The translations under genes were made by a program, and so were the position numbers. From contig JACKNI010000001.1 of the NCBI GenBank assembly GCA_024234935.1, positions 992,001 to 1,056,000 of the forward strand: DNA of 64,000 nucleotides, in the 5' to 3' direction. Below the pieces are notes generated by a model. The model did not search any database, was not told where the DNA came from, and saw only the letters and a list, made by a program, of their open reading frames with translations. This DNA is from Chromatiales bacterium. GTDB lineage: Bacteria; Pseudomonadota; Gammaproteobacteria; Steroidobacterales; GCA-2729495. Shown in pieces: positions 42,582 to 53,986 of the stretch. Numbering within the stretch: position 1 is the stretch's first letter; the number at the start of each line of letters is the position of its first letter.

Positions 42582-43469
42582 TTACCGGGGCCGACGGAAG
42601 CGCAGTACCACCTGGTCGGTCTGGCCACGCACGGCCGGGTCGAATACCGGACGACTGCGGTCGTCGGCCGGATTTCGCAACACGTCGCTCTCGCCATCGA
42701 GCACGAATCCTGCCGCCTGCAGATCCCGCTTGAGCAGACCCGGATCGATACGATGCAAAGCCGCTGCCGCTTCCGGCAGGGTACCGGGGACTGCTGCATG
42801 GTCCACCACGCCCAGCACGGCACCCGGCCGCATGCTGGCAAAAATCACCGACAGCATTTTCGGCCCGTCGATGCGCGGCCAGCCGATTTTTTCATCGACC
42901 ATATAGATGTCGTGGTAGACATCGGTCATCAGCACCGCGTCAAAGGTGTTGGCCGGCAGGCTGAGTTCGTTGTTCTCGGCGACCAGTTGCTCGACGTTGG
43001 CCAGACGACCACCGGCATAGCGCGTCGCTATCTCGTCCCTGGCAAACTGCAGATAGGGCGTGTTGTTGTAGGCCACGACGCGCCCCTCCGGGCCGACCAG
43101 ATACGACAGGATCTCGGTGTAGTAGCCGCCACCCGAGTACAGGTCGAGCACCGTCATGCCGGGCCCGATACCAAAGAAGCGCAGCACAGCCGCACTCTGG
43201 CGCGAGGCGTCACGCGCGCGATCCGCCGCCGGGCGCTGCTCGTTCGCCAGTGCCGACAACACCGCCAGTTCAGCCGGGTCGACTGGCTGCGGCCGCGCAC
43301 CGGGCGGTTTGACCGCTGCCTCCGACATCAGCGGCGGTTTTGGCTGGGTGGCGGCATCACGCGCCGAGCCGGCCAGTTCGGCAGAACGCTCCGGGTTGAG
43401 GACCGGGCCACCTGGCGAGCAGGCCAGCAGGGACAAGGCCATCACCAGACAAAAGATTCGCAGACACAT
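42582..43469 (-). CDS. Lipoprotein with class I SAM methyltransferase domain
   Basis: A 295-residue protein with a clear lipoprotein signal peptide (RIFCLVMALSLLACSPG, lipobox LLAC), then a class I methyltransferase-like domain: MTVLDLYSGGGYYTEILSYL as motif I, VLMTDVYHDIYMVDEKIG and LGVVDHAAVPGTLPE later. It resembles a group I remember as COG4798 predicted methyltransferases, several of which carry export signals. How SAM would reach the periplasm is unclear, so the domain may have lost or changed function. The ATG at 43469 starts the signal peptide. It is 32 bases upstream of prfC. Confidence 0.8.
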   Translation of the reverse strand: MCLRIFCLVMALSLLACSPGGPVLNPERSAELAGSARDAATQPKPPLMSEAAVKPPGARPQPVDPAELAVLSALANEQRPAADRARDASRQSAAVLRFFGIGPGMTVLDLYSGGGYYTEILSYLVGPEGRVVAYNNTPYLQFARDEIATRYAGGRLANVEQLVAENNELSLPANTFDAVLMTDVYHDIYMVDEKIGWPRIDGPKMLSVIFASMRPGAVLGVVDHAAVPGTLPEAAAALHRIDPGLLKRDLQAAGFVLDGESDVLRNPADDRSRPVFDPAVRGQTDQVVLRFRRPR

Positions 43470-43504
43470 GATGCCGACTCCCGGGTTACGCCCCTGCAGA
43501 CAAT

Positions 43505-44137
43505 CTACTCGCTTGGCTCGCTGTGTACGACCGGAAACAGCCGTGTGAAATGCACCATAGTGACCGTCATCGCGGCAAGGATCAGCAGCTTGCCGAGATA
43601 GAGGGGAAGCGGACCCGCAACACCAGGCGGCACCAGCAGCAGCAACACACCCGGCAACATGCCGGCCAGCAGCCACAGCCAGCGCTGTCTCAGCCACAGT
43701 CCGGCACCACAGGCCAGATACATGGCGAATACCAGCCAGCTGACCACCGGAACTGCCGCAGGCTGAACGCCGACCTTGAGCACACCCGGCAGCTGATAAA
43801 TCAGCATGAGGACGGCGAGAATGCACAGGGCCCCGTGCCCCCAGTCGATCTTTGCCCAGGCAAAACCCACGCGACGACAGAGCGTGGCCAGCGAGAAGAG
43901 CGAAAGCGGCAGCGTGAGATGCGCCCATCTCAGCGCCAGGGTACCCAGCCCCCGGGCTGATTCATCCGCACCGCTCCAGAGCCTGAGGCCGGCCGCCAGC
44001 AGTTCGATCGGCAGGGCCGCCAGGGGCAGCAGCACGAACAGGATCATTGCCGAGCGGCTCAGTTGCCACTGGAGGAAAGCCCAGAGAGCCAGCGCGAGAC
44101 CGGCACCGGCCAGCAACAGTACGAGCAGCGAATACAT
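43505..44137 (-). CDS. Polytopic membrane protein, unknown
   Basis: A 210-residue protein with about seven hydrophobic stretches, beginning LLVLLLAGAGLALALWAFLQW and including LFVLLPLAALPIELLAAGL and GKLLILAAMTVTMVHFTRLF. It has no charged catalytic motif I can name. The ATG at 44137 begins the first helix. It is the first gene of the probable membrane protein-methyltransferase-prfC-ATP-grasp operon, and is divergent from the helicase gene by 137 bases. Confidence 0.75.
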   Translation of the reverse strand: MYSLLVLLLAGAGLALALWAFLQWQLSRSAMILFVLLPLAALPIELLAAGLRLWSGADESARGLGTLALRWAHLTLPLSLFSLATLCRRVGFAWAKIDWGHGALCILAVLMLIYQLPGVLKVGVQPAAVPVVSWLVFAMYLACGAGLWLRQRWLWLLAGMLPGVLLLLVPPGVAGPLPLYLGKLLILAAMTVTMVHFTRLFPVVHSEPSE

Positions 44138-44274
44138 CGCAGACTCCGTGTGGATTGAAGGCCCAGTATCCCTGTGTTGATACGAGCCCGGAAGACCTGA
44201 AGCGGAAATCCGCGGCCTGCCGTGGCACAATTCGCGCCCCGGCTCGCCGGGATTCCGCCCTGTTGAGGCCACCA

Positions 44275-46080
<1,806 letters not shown>

Positions 46081-46112
46081 AACCACCGTCGCCACAGGAC
46101 AAAGAGGCTCTT

Positions 46113-47027
46113 ATGCACCACCGTCTATATCTCCCGGCGCTTGCCGCCATATTGCTGCTGTCGGCCTGCGTCAAGAAAGACATCGAGCCGCCAACTCCCG
46201 AGGAGTCGGCCGCGAATTTTGAGGCATTCATAACCGCAGCTACGCGCAAGACTGCGGCGGAGCTGACGCCCGAAGAAATGCGCCAGGTCTTCGACCAGTA
46301 TCAGACCATGGAGATTGCGGCGAACGCCGGCGAGAAGGCCGGTCTGGCGCGCAAACCCGAAGTAGCCGCACAGCTGCGCGTGCTGCGCATGAACGTGCTC
46401 AGCGAAGCAGCGATGCGCCAGTATCTGGACGAGCATCCCGTCGTCGATGCCGACCTCAGTGCCGAATACGACCAGCAGGTCGCGGCGGTACCGATGGAGT
46501 ATTCGGCACGGCACATCCTCGTCGAAGACGAGGCGACCGCCAAGTCAATCATCGCCAAACTCGATGGCGGCGCTGACTTCGCCAAACTCGCCCGGGAAAA
46601 GTCGAAGGATTCGTCTGCCGGCAACGGCGGCGATCTGGGCTGGTTTGCACCGCAGACCATGGTCAAGCCCTTTGCCGATGCAGTCGTCGCGCTTGAAAAG
46701 GGCAAGTACACGACCACACCCGTCCAGACGCAATTCGGCTGGCATGTGATCCAGCTCGATGACATGCGGAAACCGACCCTGCCGACGCTGACGGAGGTCA
46801 AGGATCGCCTGCATGAGATGGTCCAGCGCAAGAAAATCCAGACGTACCTGGAAGAGCTGAAGGCGCAGTCAGGCGTCGACGCGGATGCGGCCTTTGAGGC
46901 GATGAAAAAAACCCTCGAGGCCGAAGCGAAGAAGAAGATCAAGGCAATCGCACCTGAATTCGGCGAGCCCCGGCCACCCGCCACGGAAGGCGCAGCGGCG
47001 CCTGAGGCGCCGGCGAGCGGCGGCTAG
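46113..47027 (+). CDS. Parvulin-type peptidyl-prolyl isomerase lipoprotein
   Basis: A 304-residue envelope PPIase. The signal peptide ends in the lipobox LLSAC (Cys19 or so). A SurA/PrsA-like helical chaperone region follows. The rotamase domain contains YSARHILVEDEATAKSIIAK, GGADFAKLAREKSKDSSAGN, GGDLGWFAPQTMVKPFADAV and FGWHVIQLDDMR. The C-terminus is Ala/Lys/Glu-rich. It probably helps outer-membrane or periplasmic folding. It starts 32 bases after the helicase stop. Confidence 0.9.
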   Translation: MHHRLYLPALAAILLLSACVKKDIEPPTPEESAANFEAFITAATRKTAAELTPEEMRQVFDQYQTMEIAANAGEKAGLARKPEVAAQLRVLRMNVLSEAAMRQYLDEHPVVDADLSAEYDQQVAAVPMEYSARHILVEDEATAKSIIAKLDGGADFAKLAREKSKDSSAGNGGDLGWFAPQTMVKPFADAVVALEKGKYTTTPVQTQFGWHVIQLDDMRKPTLPTLTEVKDRLHEMVQRKKIQTYLEELKAQSGVDADAAFEAMKKTLEAEAKKKIKAIAPEFGEPRPPATEGAAAPEAPASGG

Positions 47028-47033
47028 AGAACT

Positions 47034-47048
47034 GACCGGCACCCGGTC
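47034..47048. terminator. Hairpin between convergent genes
   Basis: GACCGG, loop CAC, CCGGTC makes a 6-pair GC stem at the junction of the parvulin and DsbA-like genes. It could terminate either strand, but neither side has a U tract. Confidence 0.33.
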
Positions 47049-47057
47049 GCAGGCGCG

Positions 47058-47714
47058 TCAGCCACCGCGTCTGCGACCGGCAACTGCCTGGTCGAGAAAT
47101 TCCGCAAATACCTCCGGCGACTGGGCGCCGGAAACGGCTTGCTGCTGACCGAAGATCAGAAACGGCACGCCTGACACACCTGCCCGGCGGGCCTCATCGA
47201 TCAGCGCCCGGACGGCATCCTCGTCGGTATTGCCACGCAGCCGGGCTTCCAGATCCGCGCCATCCATGCCGACTCCCGCGGCGATACGCACCAGCACGGC
47301 CGGATCGCCTATATCCTCGGACAGCGTGTGGTGCGCGGCAAACAGGCGCTCGGCCAGCTCATTCTGGTCGATTCCCGGCATCCGGCCTGCCCAGTACATC
47401 AACCGGTGCGCGGCAAGCGTGTTTGGCGAACGGGCACCGGGGAGCGTCGCGAAGACCAGCCCGTCGGCAGCCGCAGTCGCGATCATTTTCTCGCCGATGG
47501 CCCTGGCCCGCTCCGGGCCGAAGATTTCCGCATAGTGCGCCTGCCGGTCCTTGCCCTCGCGCGGCATATCGGGACTGAGCTGGAACGGCAGCCACGAAAT
47601 CCCTGCCTCAAGGTCCGGACGCAGGGCCAGCGCGGCTTCAAGCCGCCGCTTGCCGATATAGCACCAGGGGCATACGAAGTCGGAAACGATCTGGATCTGG
47701 GCCGGCGTCTGCAC
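47058..47714 (-). CDS. DsbA-family oxidoreductase, FrnE-like
   Basis: A 218-residue thioredoxin-fold protein. The redox motif is CPWC (Cys15-Cys18) in SDFVCPWCYIGKRR. A helical insertion carries LAAHRLMYWAG, and the cis-Pro loop is RAGVSGVPFLIFGQ. No signal peptide is seen, so it acts in the cytoplasm, as do FrnE/HCCA-isomerase-like DsbA relatives. Divergent from gltB by about 160 bases. Confidence 0.92.
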   Translation of the reverse strand: MQTPAQIQIVSDFVCPWCYIGKRRLEAALALRPDLEAGISWLPFQLSPDMPREGKDRQAHYAEIFGPERARAIGEKMIATAAADGLVFATLPGARSPNTLAAHRLMYWAGRMPGIDQNELAERLFAAHHTLSEDIGDPAVLVRIAAGVGMDGADLEARLRGNTDEDAVRALIDEARRAGVSGVPFLIFGQQQAVSGAQSPEVFAEFLDQAVAGRRRGG

Positions 47715-47841
47715 GACCGCAGTTTAAGCGCCCGCCGGGGCGATACAAGGCACCCGAACCGACCGGATTGTCGCACCAGCGGTGGCCAGATTCCCTGCAA
47801 GCCTTTCCTGATTGCCCTCAGCCACTTAAACTGTCGGGTCA

Positions 47842-47862
47842 CGGGCCGTATTTCATGGCCCG
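47842..47862 (+). promoter_or_regulatory. Hairpin upstream of gltB
   Basis: CGGGCCGT (47842-47849), loop ATTTC, ATGGCCCG (47855-47862) forms an 8-pair stem with one G-T pair, ending 15 bases before the chosen ATG. In the mRNA it would lie against the ribosome-binding site. The function is unproved. Confidence 0.35.
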
Positions 47863-47877
47863 CGGACAGTGATCCCG

Positions 47878-50800
47878 ATGACAATCATGCACAGCCACCA
47901 GAACAGTGGCAGGCTCGGCCTGCCTCCAAAACAGGGCCTCTACGACCCGGCCAATGAGCACGACGCCTGCGGGGTCGGCTTTGTCGTGGACATCAAGGGG
48001 CGCAAATCGCACCGCATCCTGGAACAGGCCATCCAGGTACTGCGCAATCTGGATCATCGCGGCGCCTGTGGCTGTGAAGTCAACACCGGCGATGGCGCTG
48101 GCGTCCTGCTGCAGCTTCCACACCGCTTTCTGCAGAACGTGGCTGAACGCGACGGCTTTACGCTGCCGGCGCCGGGCGAATACGGCAGCGGACTGATCTT
48201 CCTGCCGCGCAATGCCAGCAAGCGCCGCAAGCTCGAGCAACGCTTCGAGCAGATCGTGCAGTCAGAGGGCCAGTCGATACTCGGCTGGCGCACCGTACCG
48301 ACGCACAACAAGGAACTGGGCGAAACCGCCCGGGCATCCGAACCTTTCGTCCGTCAGGTGATCATCGGCCGCGATCCGGCCCTCACCGACGAACTCGCTT
48401 TCGAACGCAAGCTCTTCGTGATCCGCAAGCGCGCCTACAGCGAGATCCGCACCTCCACGATCGACGGCGCCGATTTCTGGTATGTGCCCAGCCTGTCCTG
48501 CAGGACCATCGTCTACAAGGGCATGCTGCTCACCGAACAGCTCGGCACCTATTTCTCCGACCTCGGCGATCCGGCAGTGGAAACGGCCCTGGCGATGGTG
48601 CATTCGCGCTTCAGCACCAACACCTTCCCGAGCTGGGACCGCGCCCACCCCTATCGCTATGTAGCGCACAACGGCGAGATCAACACCCTCCGCGGCAACA
48701 TCAACTGGATGCATGCGCGCGAGGCGCTGTTCGAATCCGAGTTGTTCGGCGAAGACGTCAGCAAGATCCCGCCGGTCGTCAACCCGAACGGCAGCGACTC
48801 GGCGATGTTCGACAATGTGCTTGAACTGCTGGTGCTGGCCGGCCGCTCGCTGCCCCACGCGATCATGATGATGATTCCCGAGCCGTGGTCGAAAAACGCG
48901 CAGATGGATGACGCAAAGCGCGCCTTCTACCAGTACCACTCCAGCCTGATGGAGCCCTGGGACGGCCCGGCGTCAATCGCCTTCACGGATGGCAGGAAGA
49001 TCGGCGCGATCCTCGATCGCAATGGCCTGCGCCCCTCGCGCTACTACGTCACCAGGGATGACATGGTGGTCATGGCCTCCGAGGCCGGCGTCCTGGAAAT
49101 TCCGCCGGAGAACATCCTGCGCAAGGGCCGTCTGCAGCCCGGCCGGATGTTTCTCGTGGACACCGAGGAAGGCCGAATCGTCGAAGACGAGGAGATCAAG
49201 CGGCAGGTCGTCAACGAACGGCCATATCGTCAATGGCTCGACGAGCATCTGGTGCATCTGAACGATCTGCCGGCGGCACCCGAGGTGCCGGTACCCGACC
49301 ACGACACGCTGCTGCAGCGACAGATCGCCTTCGGATACACCTTCGAGGACCAGCGCATCATCATGACGCCGATGGCGCGCGATGGCGTCGAGGCGATCGG
49401 TTCAATGGGCAACGATACCCCGCTCGCCGTACTGTCAGCCAAACCCCGTCTGCTGTTCGACTACTTCAAGCAGCTTTTTGCCCAGGTCACCAACCCGCCG
49501 ATCGACTGCATCCGCGAAGAACTCATCACGGCATCCGAAGTCTGGCTCGGTTCGGAAGGCAACCTGCTGGAACCGCAGCCGGCCGATTGCCGGCGGCTGG
49601 AACTGAATGCCCCGGTGCTCACCAATGAGGAATTCGCCAAGGTGCGGCGGCTCGACCTGCCCGGCCTGCGCGTCGGTGTGCTGTCCAGCCTGTTCCGCGT
49701 GGCGCGCGGCGGAAAAGGCCTGAGCGGAGCGGTCGAGGAACTCTGGGCCAATGCGCAGCGCCTGATCGAAACCGAGAACATCAACGTCCTGATCCTCAGC
49801 GACCGGGGCGTAAACCGTGACTACGCCGCGATCCCCTCACTGCTGGCGGTGTCCAGCCTGCACCATTACCTGGTGCGCGAAGGTCTGCGCACGCGCGTCA
49901 GCCTGGTCATCGAAACGGGCGAAGCCCGCGAGGTGCACCACTTTTCGCTGCTGATCGGCTATGGCGCCAGCGCGATCAACCCGTACCTGGCATTCGAAAC
50001 GCTCGACGGCATGATCCGCGACGGGCTGCTGGCAAATATCGATCACAAGACCGCGTGCAAGAACTTCGCAAAGGCGGCAACCAAGGGCATCGTCAAGGTG
50101 ATGTCGAAGATGGGCGTGTCCGCCGTGCAGAGCTATCACGGCGCACAGCTGTTCGAGGCAGTCGGTCTGCGGCAGGACATCATCGACCAGCACTTCACGT
50201 GGACGGCATCGCGCATCGGTGGCATCGGCATCAATGTCGTGGCGCGTGAAGCCCTGCAGCGACATCAGGCGGCATTCCCGGAGCGTCAGATCGCCGGTCA
50301 GGCACTGCCATCGGGCGGGCAATATCAGTGGCGGGCCGATGGCGAGCAGCACCTGTTCAGCCCCGAGTCCATCCACCGGCTGCAGAAGGCCGTGCGCACC
50401 GGCAACTTCGCGATCTACAAGTCCTATGCCCGGCTGATCGACGACCAGTCAACCAGGCTGTCCACGCTGCGCGGACTGCTCGAGTTCAAGCCCGGCAAGG
50501 CGATACCGCTGTCGGCCGTCGAGCCGGCCGAGAACATCATGCGGCGCTTCAAGACCGGCGCGATGTCCTACGGGTCGATCAGCAAGGAAGCACACGAGAC
50601 CCTGGCAATCGCCATGAACCGCATCGGCGGGATGAGCAATACCGGCGAAGGTGGCGAAGACCCGGAGCGCTTTACGCCGATGGCGAACGGCGACTCGAAG
50701 AGTTCGGCCATCAAGCAGGTCGCGTCCGGCCGATTCGGCGTAACCAGCAACTACCTGGTCAACGCCAGGGAACTGCAGATCAAGATGGCGCAGGGCGCCA

Positions 50801-52503
50801 AGCCCGGCGAAGGCGGCCAGTTGCCGGGCAGCAAGGTCTATCCCTGGGTCGCCAAGACGCGGCATACCACTGCCGGCGTCGGGCTGATCTCCCCGCCGCC
50901 CCATCACGACATCTATTCGATCGAGGATCTGGCCGAACTGATTCACGATCTGAAGAATGCCAATCGCGATGCGCGCATCAGCGTGAAGCTGGTCGCTGAA
51001 GTCGGTGTCGGCACGATTGCGGCCGGCGTCGCGAAGGCACATGCCGACGTCGTGCTGATCAGCGGTTACGACGGTGGTACGGGCGCCTCACCGCAAACTT
51101 CGATCACGCATGCCGGACTGCCCTGGGAACTCGGCCTCGCCGAGACGCATCAGACGCTGGTCATGAATAACCTGCGCAGTCGCATTGCAGTGGAAACCGA
51201 CGGGCAGCTCAAAACCGGTCGTGACGTTGCGATCGCCGCACTGCTCGGCGCTGAGGAGTTCGGCTTTGCCACCGCACCGCTGGTCAGTGTGGGCTGCATC
51301 ATGATGCGCGTCTGCCACCTTAACACCTGCCCGGTCGGTATTGCCACGCAGGATCCGAAACTGCGCGAGAAATTCACCGGCACGCCAGAACATGTCGTCA
51401 ACTTCATGCGCTTCATCGCTGAAGACCTGCGCGAACTGATGGCACAGATGGGCTTCAGGACCATCAATGAAATGGTCGGTCGCGTCGATCACCTGGAGCC
51501 CAGGAAGGCCATCGAGCACTGGAAGGCCAAGGGCTTTGACTTCACCGACATTCTCTACCAGCCGGATGTCGGCCCGGAAGTTGGACGCTACCGTCAGGAC
51601 ACGCAGGATCACGGCCTCGACAAGTCGCTCGACGTGACCACGCTTCTGGATCTGTGCAAACCCGCCATCGAGAAGGGCGAACCGGTGCGCGGCACGGTTG
51701 CCTTGCGCAACGTCAACCGTGTGGTCGGCACAATCACCGGCAGCGAGATCACGAAAAAGTGGGGAGCCAAGGGCCTGCCCGAAGACACCGTCAGCATCAC
51801 TTTCAATGGTTCTGCCGGCCAGAGTTTCGGTGCATTCATGCCGGCGGGAATGACCTTCATCATCGAAGGCGATGCCAACGATTACTGTGGCAAGGGACTG
51901 TCCGGCGGCAAGATCATCGTGCGGCCCCCTGCAAAGTCCACTTTTATTGCCGCGGAAAACATCATCATCGGCAACGTCGCGCTTTACGGCGCGACTGCCG
52001 GTGAAGCCTATATCAACGGCATGGCCGGCGAACGCTTCGCGGTACGCAACAGCGGCGTGGACACGGTGGTCGAGGCGGTCGGCGATCATGCCTGCGAGTA
52101 CATGACCGGCGGACATGTGGTGGTACTCGGACCAACCGGCCGCAACTTCGGTGCCGGGATGTCCGGCGGTATCGCCTATGTGCTCGACGAGAACGGCAGC
52201 TTCCCGACCAACATCAACATGCAGATGGTCGAGACCGAGGAGCTGGCAGACCCGGCGGAAATCGCCAGGGTGCGCAAGCTGGTCGAGCAGCATCTGCGCT
52301 GGACAGACAGCGAACGCGCGCGTGAAGTACTCGACAACTGGGAGGCGAACGTCAAGCGCTTCGTCAAGGTCATTCCAAAGGACTTCAAGCGCATGCTCGC
52401 CTGCATCTCGCGCGCCCACGATCAGGGGCTGACCGGCGACGAGGCAATCATGGTGGCGTTTGAAGAAAACGCTCGCGACCTCTCCCGCGTAGGTGGCAAC
52501 TGA
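47878..52503 (+). CDS. gltB: Glutamate synthase (NADPH) large subunit
   Basis: The large subunit of GOGAT, which moves the amide of glutamine to 2-oxoglutarate to give two glutamates. The 1541-residue protein begins with a propeptide cleaved before the N-terminal nucleophile Cys31 (EHDACGVGFV), then the class II amidotransferase domain, a central domain, the FMN-binding synthase domain (SVKLVAEVGVGTIAAGVAK, GYDGGTGASP) and a C-terminal beta-helix GXGXG domain (NDYCGKGLSGGKIIV). The 3Fe-4S cluster cysteines are in VGCIMMRVCHLNTCPVG. Start options are GTG at 47869, ATG at 47878 or ATG at 47887; I take 47878. It is followed by gltD after 1 base. Confidence 0.97.
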   Translation: MTIMHSHQNSGRLGLPPKQGLYDPANEHDACGVGFVVDIKGRKSHRILEQAIQVLRNLDHRGACGCEVNTGDGAGVLLQLPHRFLQNVAERDGFTLPAPGEYGSGLIFLPRNASKRRKLEQRFEQIVQSEGQSILGWRTVPTHNKELGETARASEPFVRQVIIGRDPALTDELAFERKLFVIRKRAYSEIRTSTIDGADFWYVPSLSCRTIVYKGMLLTEQLGTYFSDLGDPAVETALAMVHSRFSTNTFPSWDRAHPYRYVAHNGEINTLRGNINWMHAREALFESELFGEDVSKIPPVVNPNGSDSAMFDNVLELLVLAGRSLPHAIMMMIPEPWSKNAQMDDAKRAFYQYHSSLMEPWDGPASIAFTDGRKIGAILDRNGLRPSRYYVTRDDMVVMASEAGVLEIPPENILRKGRLQPGRMFLVDTEEGRIVEDEEIKRQVVNERPYRQWLDEHLVHLNDLPAAPEVPVPDHDTLLQRQIAFGYTFEDQRIIMTPMARDGVEAIGSMGNDTPLAVLSAKPRLLFDYFKQLFAQVTNPPIDCIREELITASEVWLGSEGNLLEPQPADCRRLELNAPVLTNEEFAKVRRLDLPGLRVGVLSSLFRVARGGKGLSGAVEELWANAQRLIETENINVLILSDRGVNRDYAAIPSLLAVSSLHHYLVREGLRTRVSLVIETGEAREVHHFSLLIGYGASAINPYLAFETLDGMIRDGLLANIDHKTACKNFAKAATKGIVKVMSKMGVSAVQSYHGAQLFEAVGLRQDIIDQHFTWTASRIGGIGINVVAREALQRHQAAFPERQIAGQALPSGGQYQWRADGEQHLFSPESIHRLQKAVRTGNFAIYKSYARLIDDQSTRLSTLRGLLEFKPGKAIPLSAVEPAENIMRRFKTGAMSYGSISKEAHETLAIAMNRIGGMSNTGEGGEDPERFTPMANGDSKSSAIKQVASGRFGVTSNYLVNARELQIKMAQGAKPGEGGQLPGSKVYPWVAKTRHTTAGVGLISPPPHHDIYSIEDLAELIHDLKNANRDARISVKLVAEVGVGTIAAGVAKAHADVVLISGYDGGTGASPQTSITHAGLPWELGLAETHQTLVMNNLRSRIAVETDGQLKTGRDVAIAALLGAEEFGFATAPLVSVGCIMMRVCHLNTCPVGIATQDPKLREKFTGTPEHVVNFMRFIAEDLRELMAQMGFRTINEMVGRVDHLEPRKAIEHWKAKGFDFTDILYQPDVGPEVGRYRQDTQDHGLDKSLDVTTLLDLCKPAIEKGEPVRGTVALRNVNRVVGTITGSEITKKWGAKGLPEDTVSITFNGSAGQSFGAFMPAGMTFIIEGDANDYCGKGLSGGKIIVRPPAKSTFIAAENIIIGNVALYGATAGEAYINGMAGERFAVRNSGVDTVVEAVGDHACEYMTGGHVVVLGPTGRNFGAGMSGGIAYVLDENGSFPTNINMQMVETEELADPAEIARVRKLVEQHLRWTDSERAREVLDNWEANVKRFVKVIPKDFKRMLACISRAHDQGLTGDEAIMVAFEENARDLSRVGGN

Positions 52504-52504
52504 G

Positions 52505-53986
52505 ATGGGCAAGCCAACAGGATTCATCGAGTTCGTACGTGAACTGCCGGTAGACCGGACCCCGCGCGAACGGGTCCGCGACTGGAACGAGTTCCATCAC
52601 CACATGGACGAGAAGCGGCTGCGCCAGCAGGGCGCACGCTGCATGGACTGCGGTGTGCCCTTCTGCCACAACGGCACGGTGATTGAAGGTTCCACGGTCG
52701 GTTGCCCGGTCAACAACCTGATTCCGGAATGGAACGATCTGGTCTATCGCGGCCTCTGGCAGGAAGCGCTCGTTCGACTGCACAAGACGAACAACTTCCC
52801 GGATTTCACGGGCCGGGTCTGTCCCGCGCCCTGCGAAGGCTCCTGCGTGCTCGGCATTTCCAGCCCGCCGGTAACGATCAAGAACCTGGAAGCGGCGATC
52901 ATCGAGCGCGGCTTCGAGGAAGGCTGGGTGGTTGCCGAACCGCCGAAGACCCGTACCGGCAAGAAGGTGGTCGTGGTGGGCTCGGGACCTGCCGGCCTCG
53001 CCGCAGCTGCACAGCTCAATCGCGCAGGCCACCTCGTCACCGTACTCGAGCGTGACGACCGCCCCGGTGGTCTGCTCATGTACGGCATCCCCAACATGAA
53101 GCTCGACAAGCGTGCTGTCGTCGAGCGTCGCATTGCGCTGCTCGAACAGGAAGGCATCAAGTTCATCTGCAATGCGACGGTCGGCGAGAACGTCGAGGCA
53201 CAGATGCTGCTCAAGGACTTCGACGCAACGCTGATCTGTACCGGTGCGACCCGGCCGCGCGACCTGCCGGTCGAGGGACGCGATCTGGGCGGCGTGCACT
53301 TTGCGATGGACTACCTGACCGCCAGCACCAAGGCGTTGCTGGACGACAGGCCGGATGCCAGCCCGTTGCATGCGAAGGACAAGGACGTCATCGTCATTGG
53401 CGGCGGCGATACTGGCACGGACTGCATCGGCACCGCACTCCGCCAGGGCTGCCGTTCGCTGCTTCAGGTAGAGATCATGCCGAGGTCACCGGCCGAACGC
53501 GCCGAGAACAACCCGTGGCCGGAGTGGCCGAAGATCCACCGGATCGATTACGCACAGGAAGAAGCCATCGCCCGGTTTGGCCAGGATCCGCGCGTTTATG
53601 TGACCACGGTCAAGAAGTTCCTCGGCGATGCCAGGGGACAACTGGAGTCCCTGGTCACGGTCGAAATCAGCTGGGAAAACGTGGACGGCAAGCTGGTTCC
53701 AAAGGAGCGCCCCGGCAGCGAGAAGACGCATCCGGCTCAGCTCGTCCTGCTGGCGATGGGCTTTACCGGCCCCGAGGCGCCGCTGCTTGAGGAACTCGGC
53801 CTCCAATGTGATTCGCGCAGCAACGTGCAGGCCGAATACGGCAAGTACGCCACGAGCGTGAAGGGCGTGTATGCGGCCGGCGACTGCCGGCGCGGCCAGA
53901 GCCTGATCGTCTGGGCCATCAATGAGGGCCGCGGCGCCGCCCGCGAAGTCGACCGTTACCTGATGGGCCGCACCGACCTGCCGTGA
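52505..53986 (+). CDS. gltD: Glutamate synthase (NADPH) small subunit
   Basis: The NADPH-oxidising partner of GltB that passes electrons through FAD and two 4Fe-4S clusters. The 493-residue protein has N-terminal cysteine motifs GARCMDCGVPFCHNG and GRVCPAPCEGSC for the clusters. The FAD site is VVVVGSGPAGLAAAAQLN, the NADPH site is VIVIGGGDTGTDC, and the FAD end motif is YAAGDCRRGQSLIVWAI. The ATG at 52505 is one base after the gltB TGA. Its stop overlaps the next gene's GTG start (GTGA). Confidence 0.97.
   Translation: MGKPTGFIEFVRELPVDRTPRERVRDWNEFHHHMDEKRLRQQGARCMDCGVPFCHNGTVIEGSTVGCPVNNLIPEWNDLVYRGLWQEALVRLHKTNNFPDFTGRVCPAPCEGSCVLGISSPPVTIKNLEAAIIERGFEEGWVVAEPPKTRTGKKVVVVGSGPAGLAAAAQLNRAGHLVTVLERDDRPGGLLMYGIPNMKLDKRAVVERRIALLEQEGIKFICNATVGENVEAQMLLKDFDATLICTGATRPRDLPVEGRDLGGVHFAMDYLTASTKALLDDRPDASPLHAKDKDVIVIGGGDTGTDCIGTALRQGCRSLLQVEIMPRSPAERAENNPWPEWPKIHRIDYAQEEAIARFGQDPRVYVTTVKKFLGDARGQLESLVTVEISWENVDGKLVPKERPGSEKTHPAQLVLLAMGFTGPEAPLLEELGLQCDSRSNVQAEYGKYATSVKGVYAAGDCRRGQSLIVWAINEGRGAAREVDRYLMGRTDLP

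Noticed and set aside
51088..52527. 479-codon open frame antisense to gltB
   Set aside because: Overlaps the GltB beta-helix coding region completely and shows only His/Asp/Gly-rich shadow sequence.
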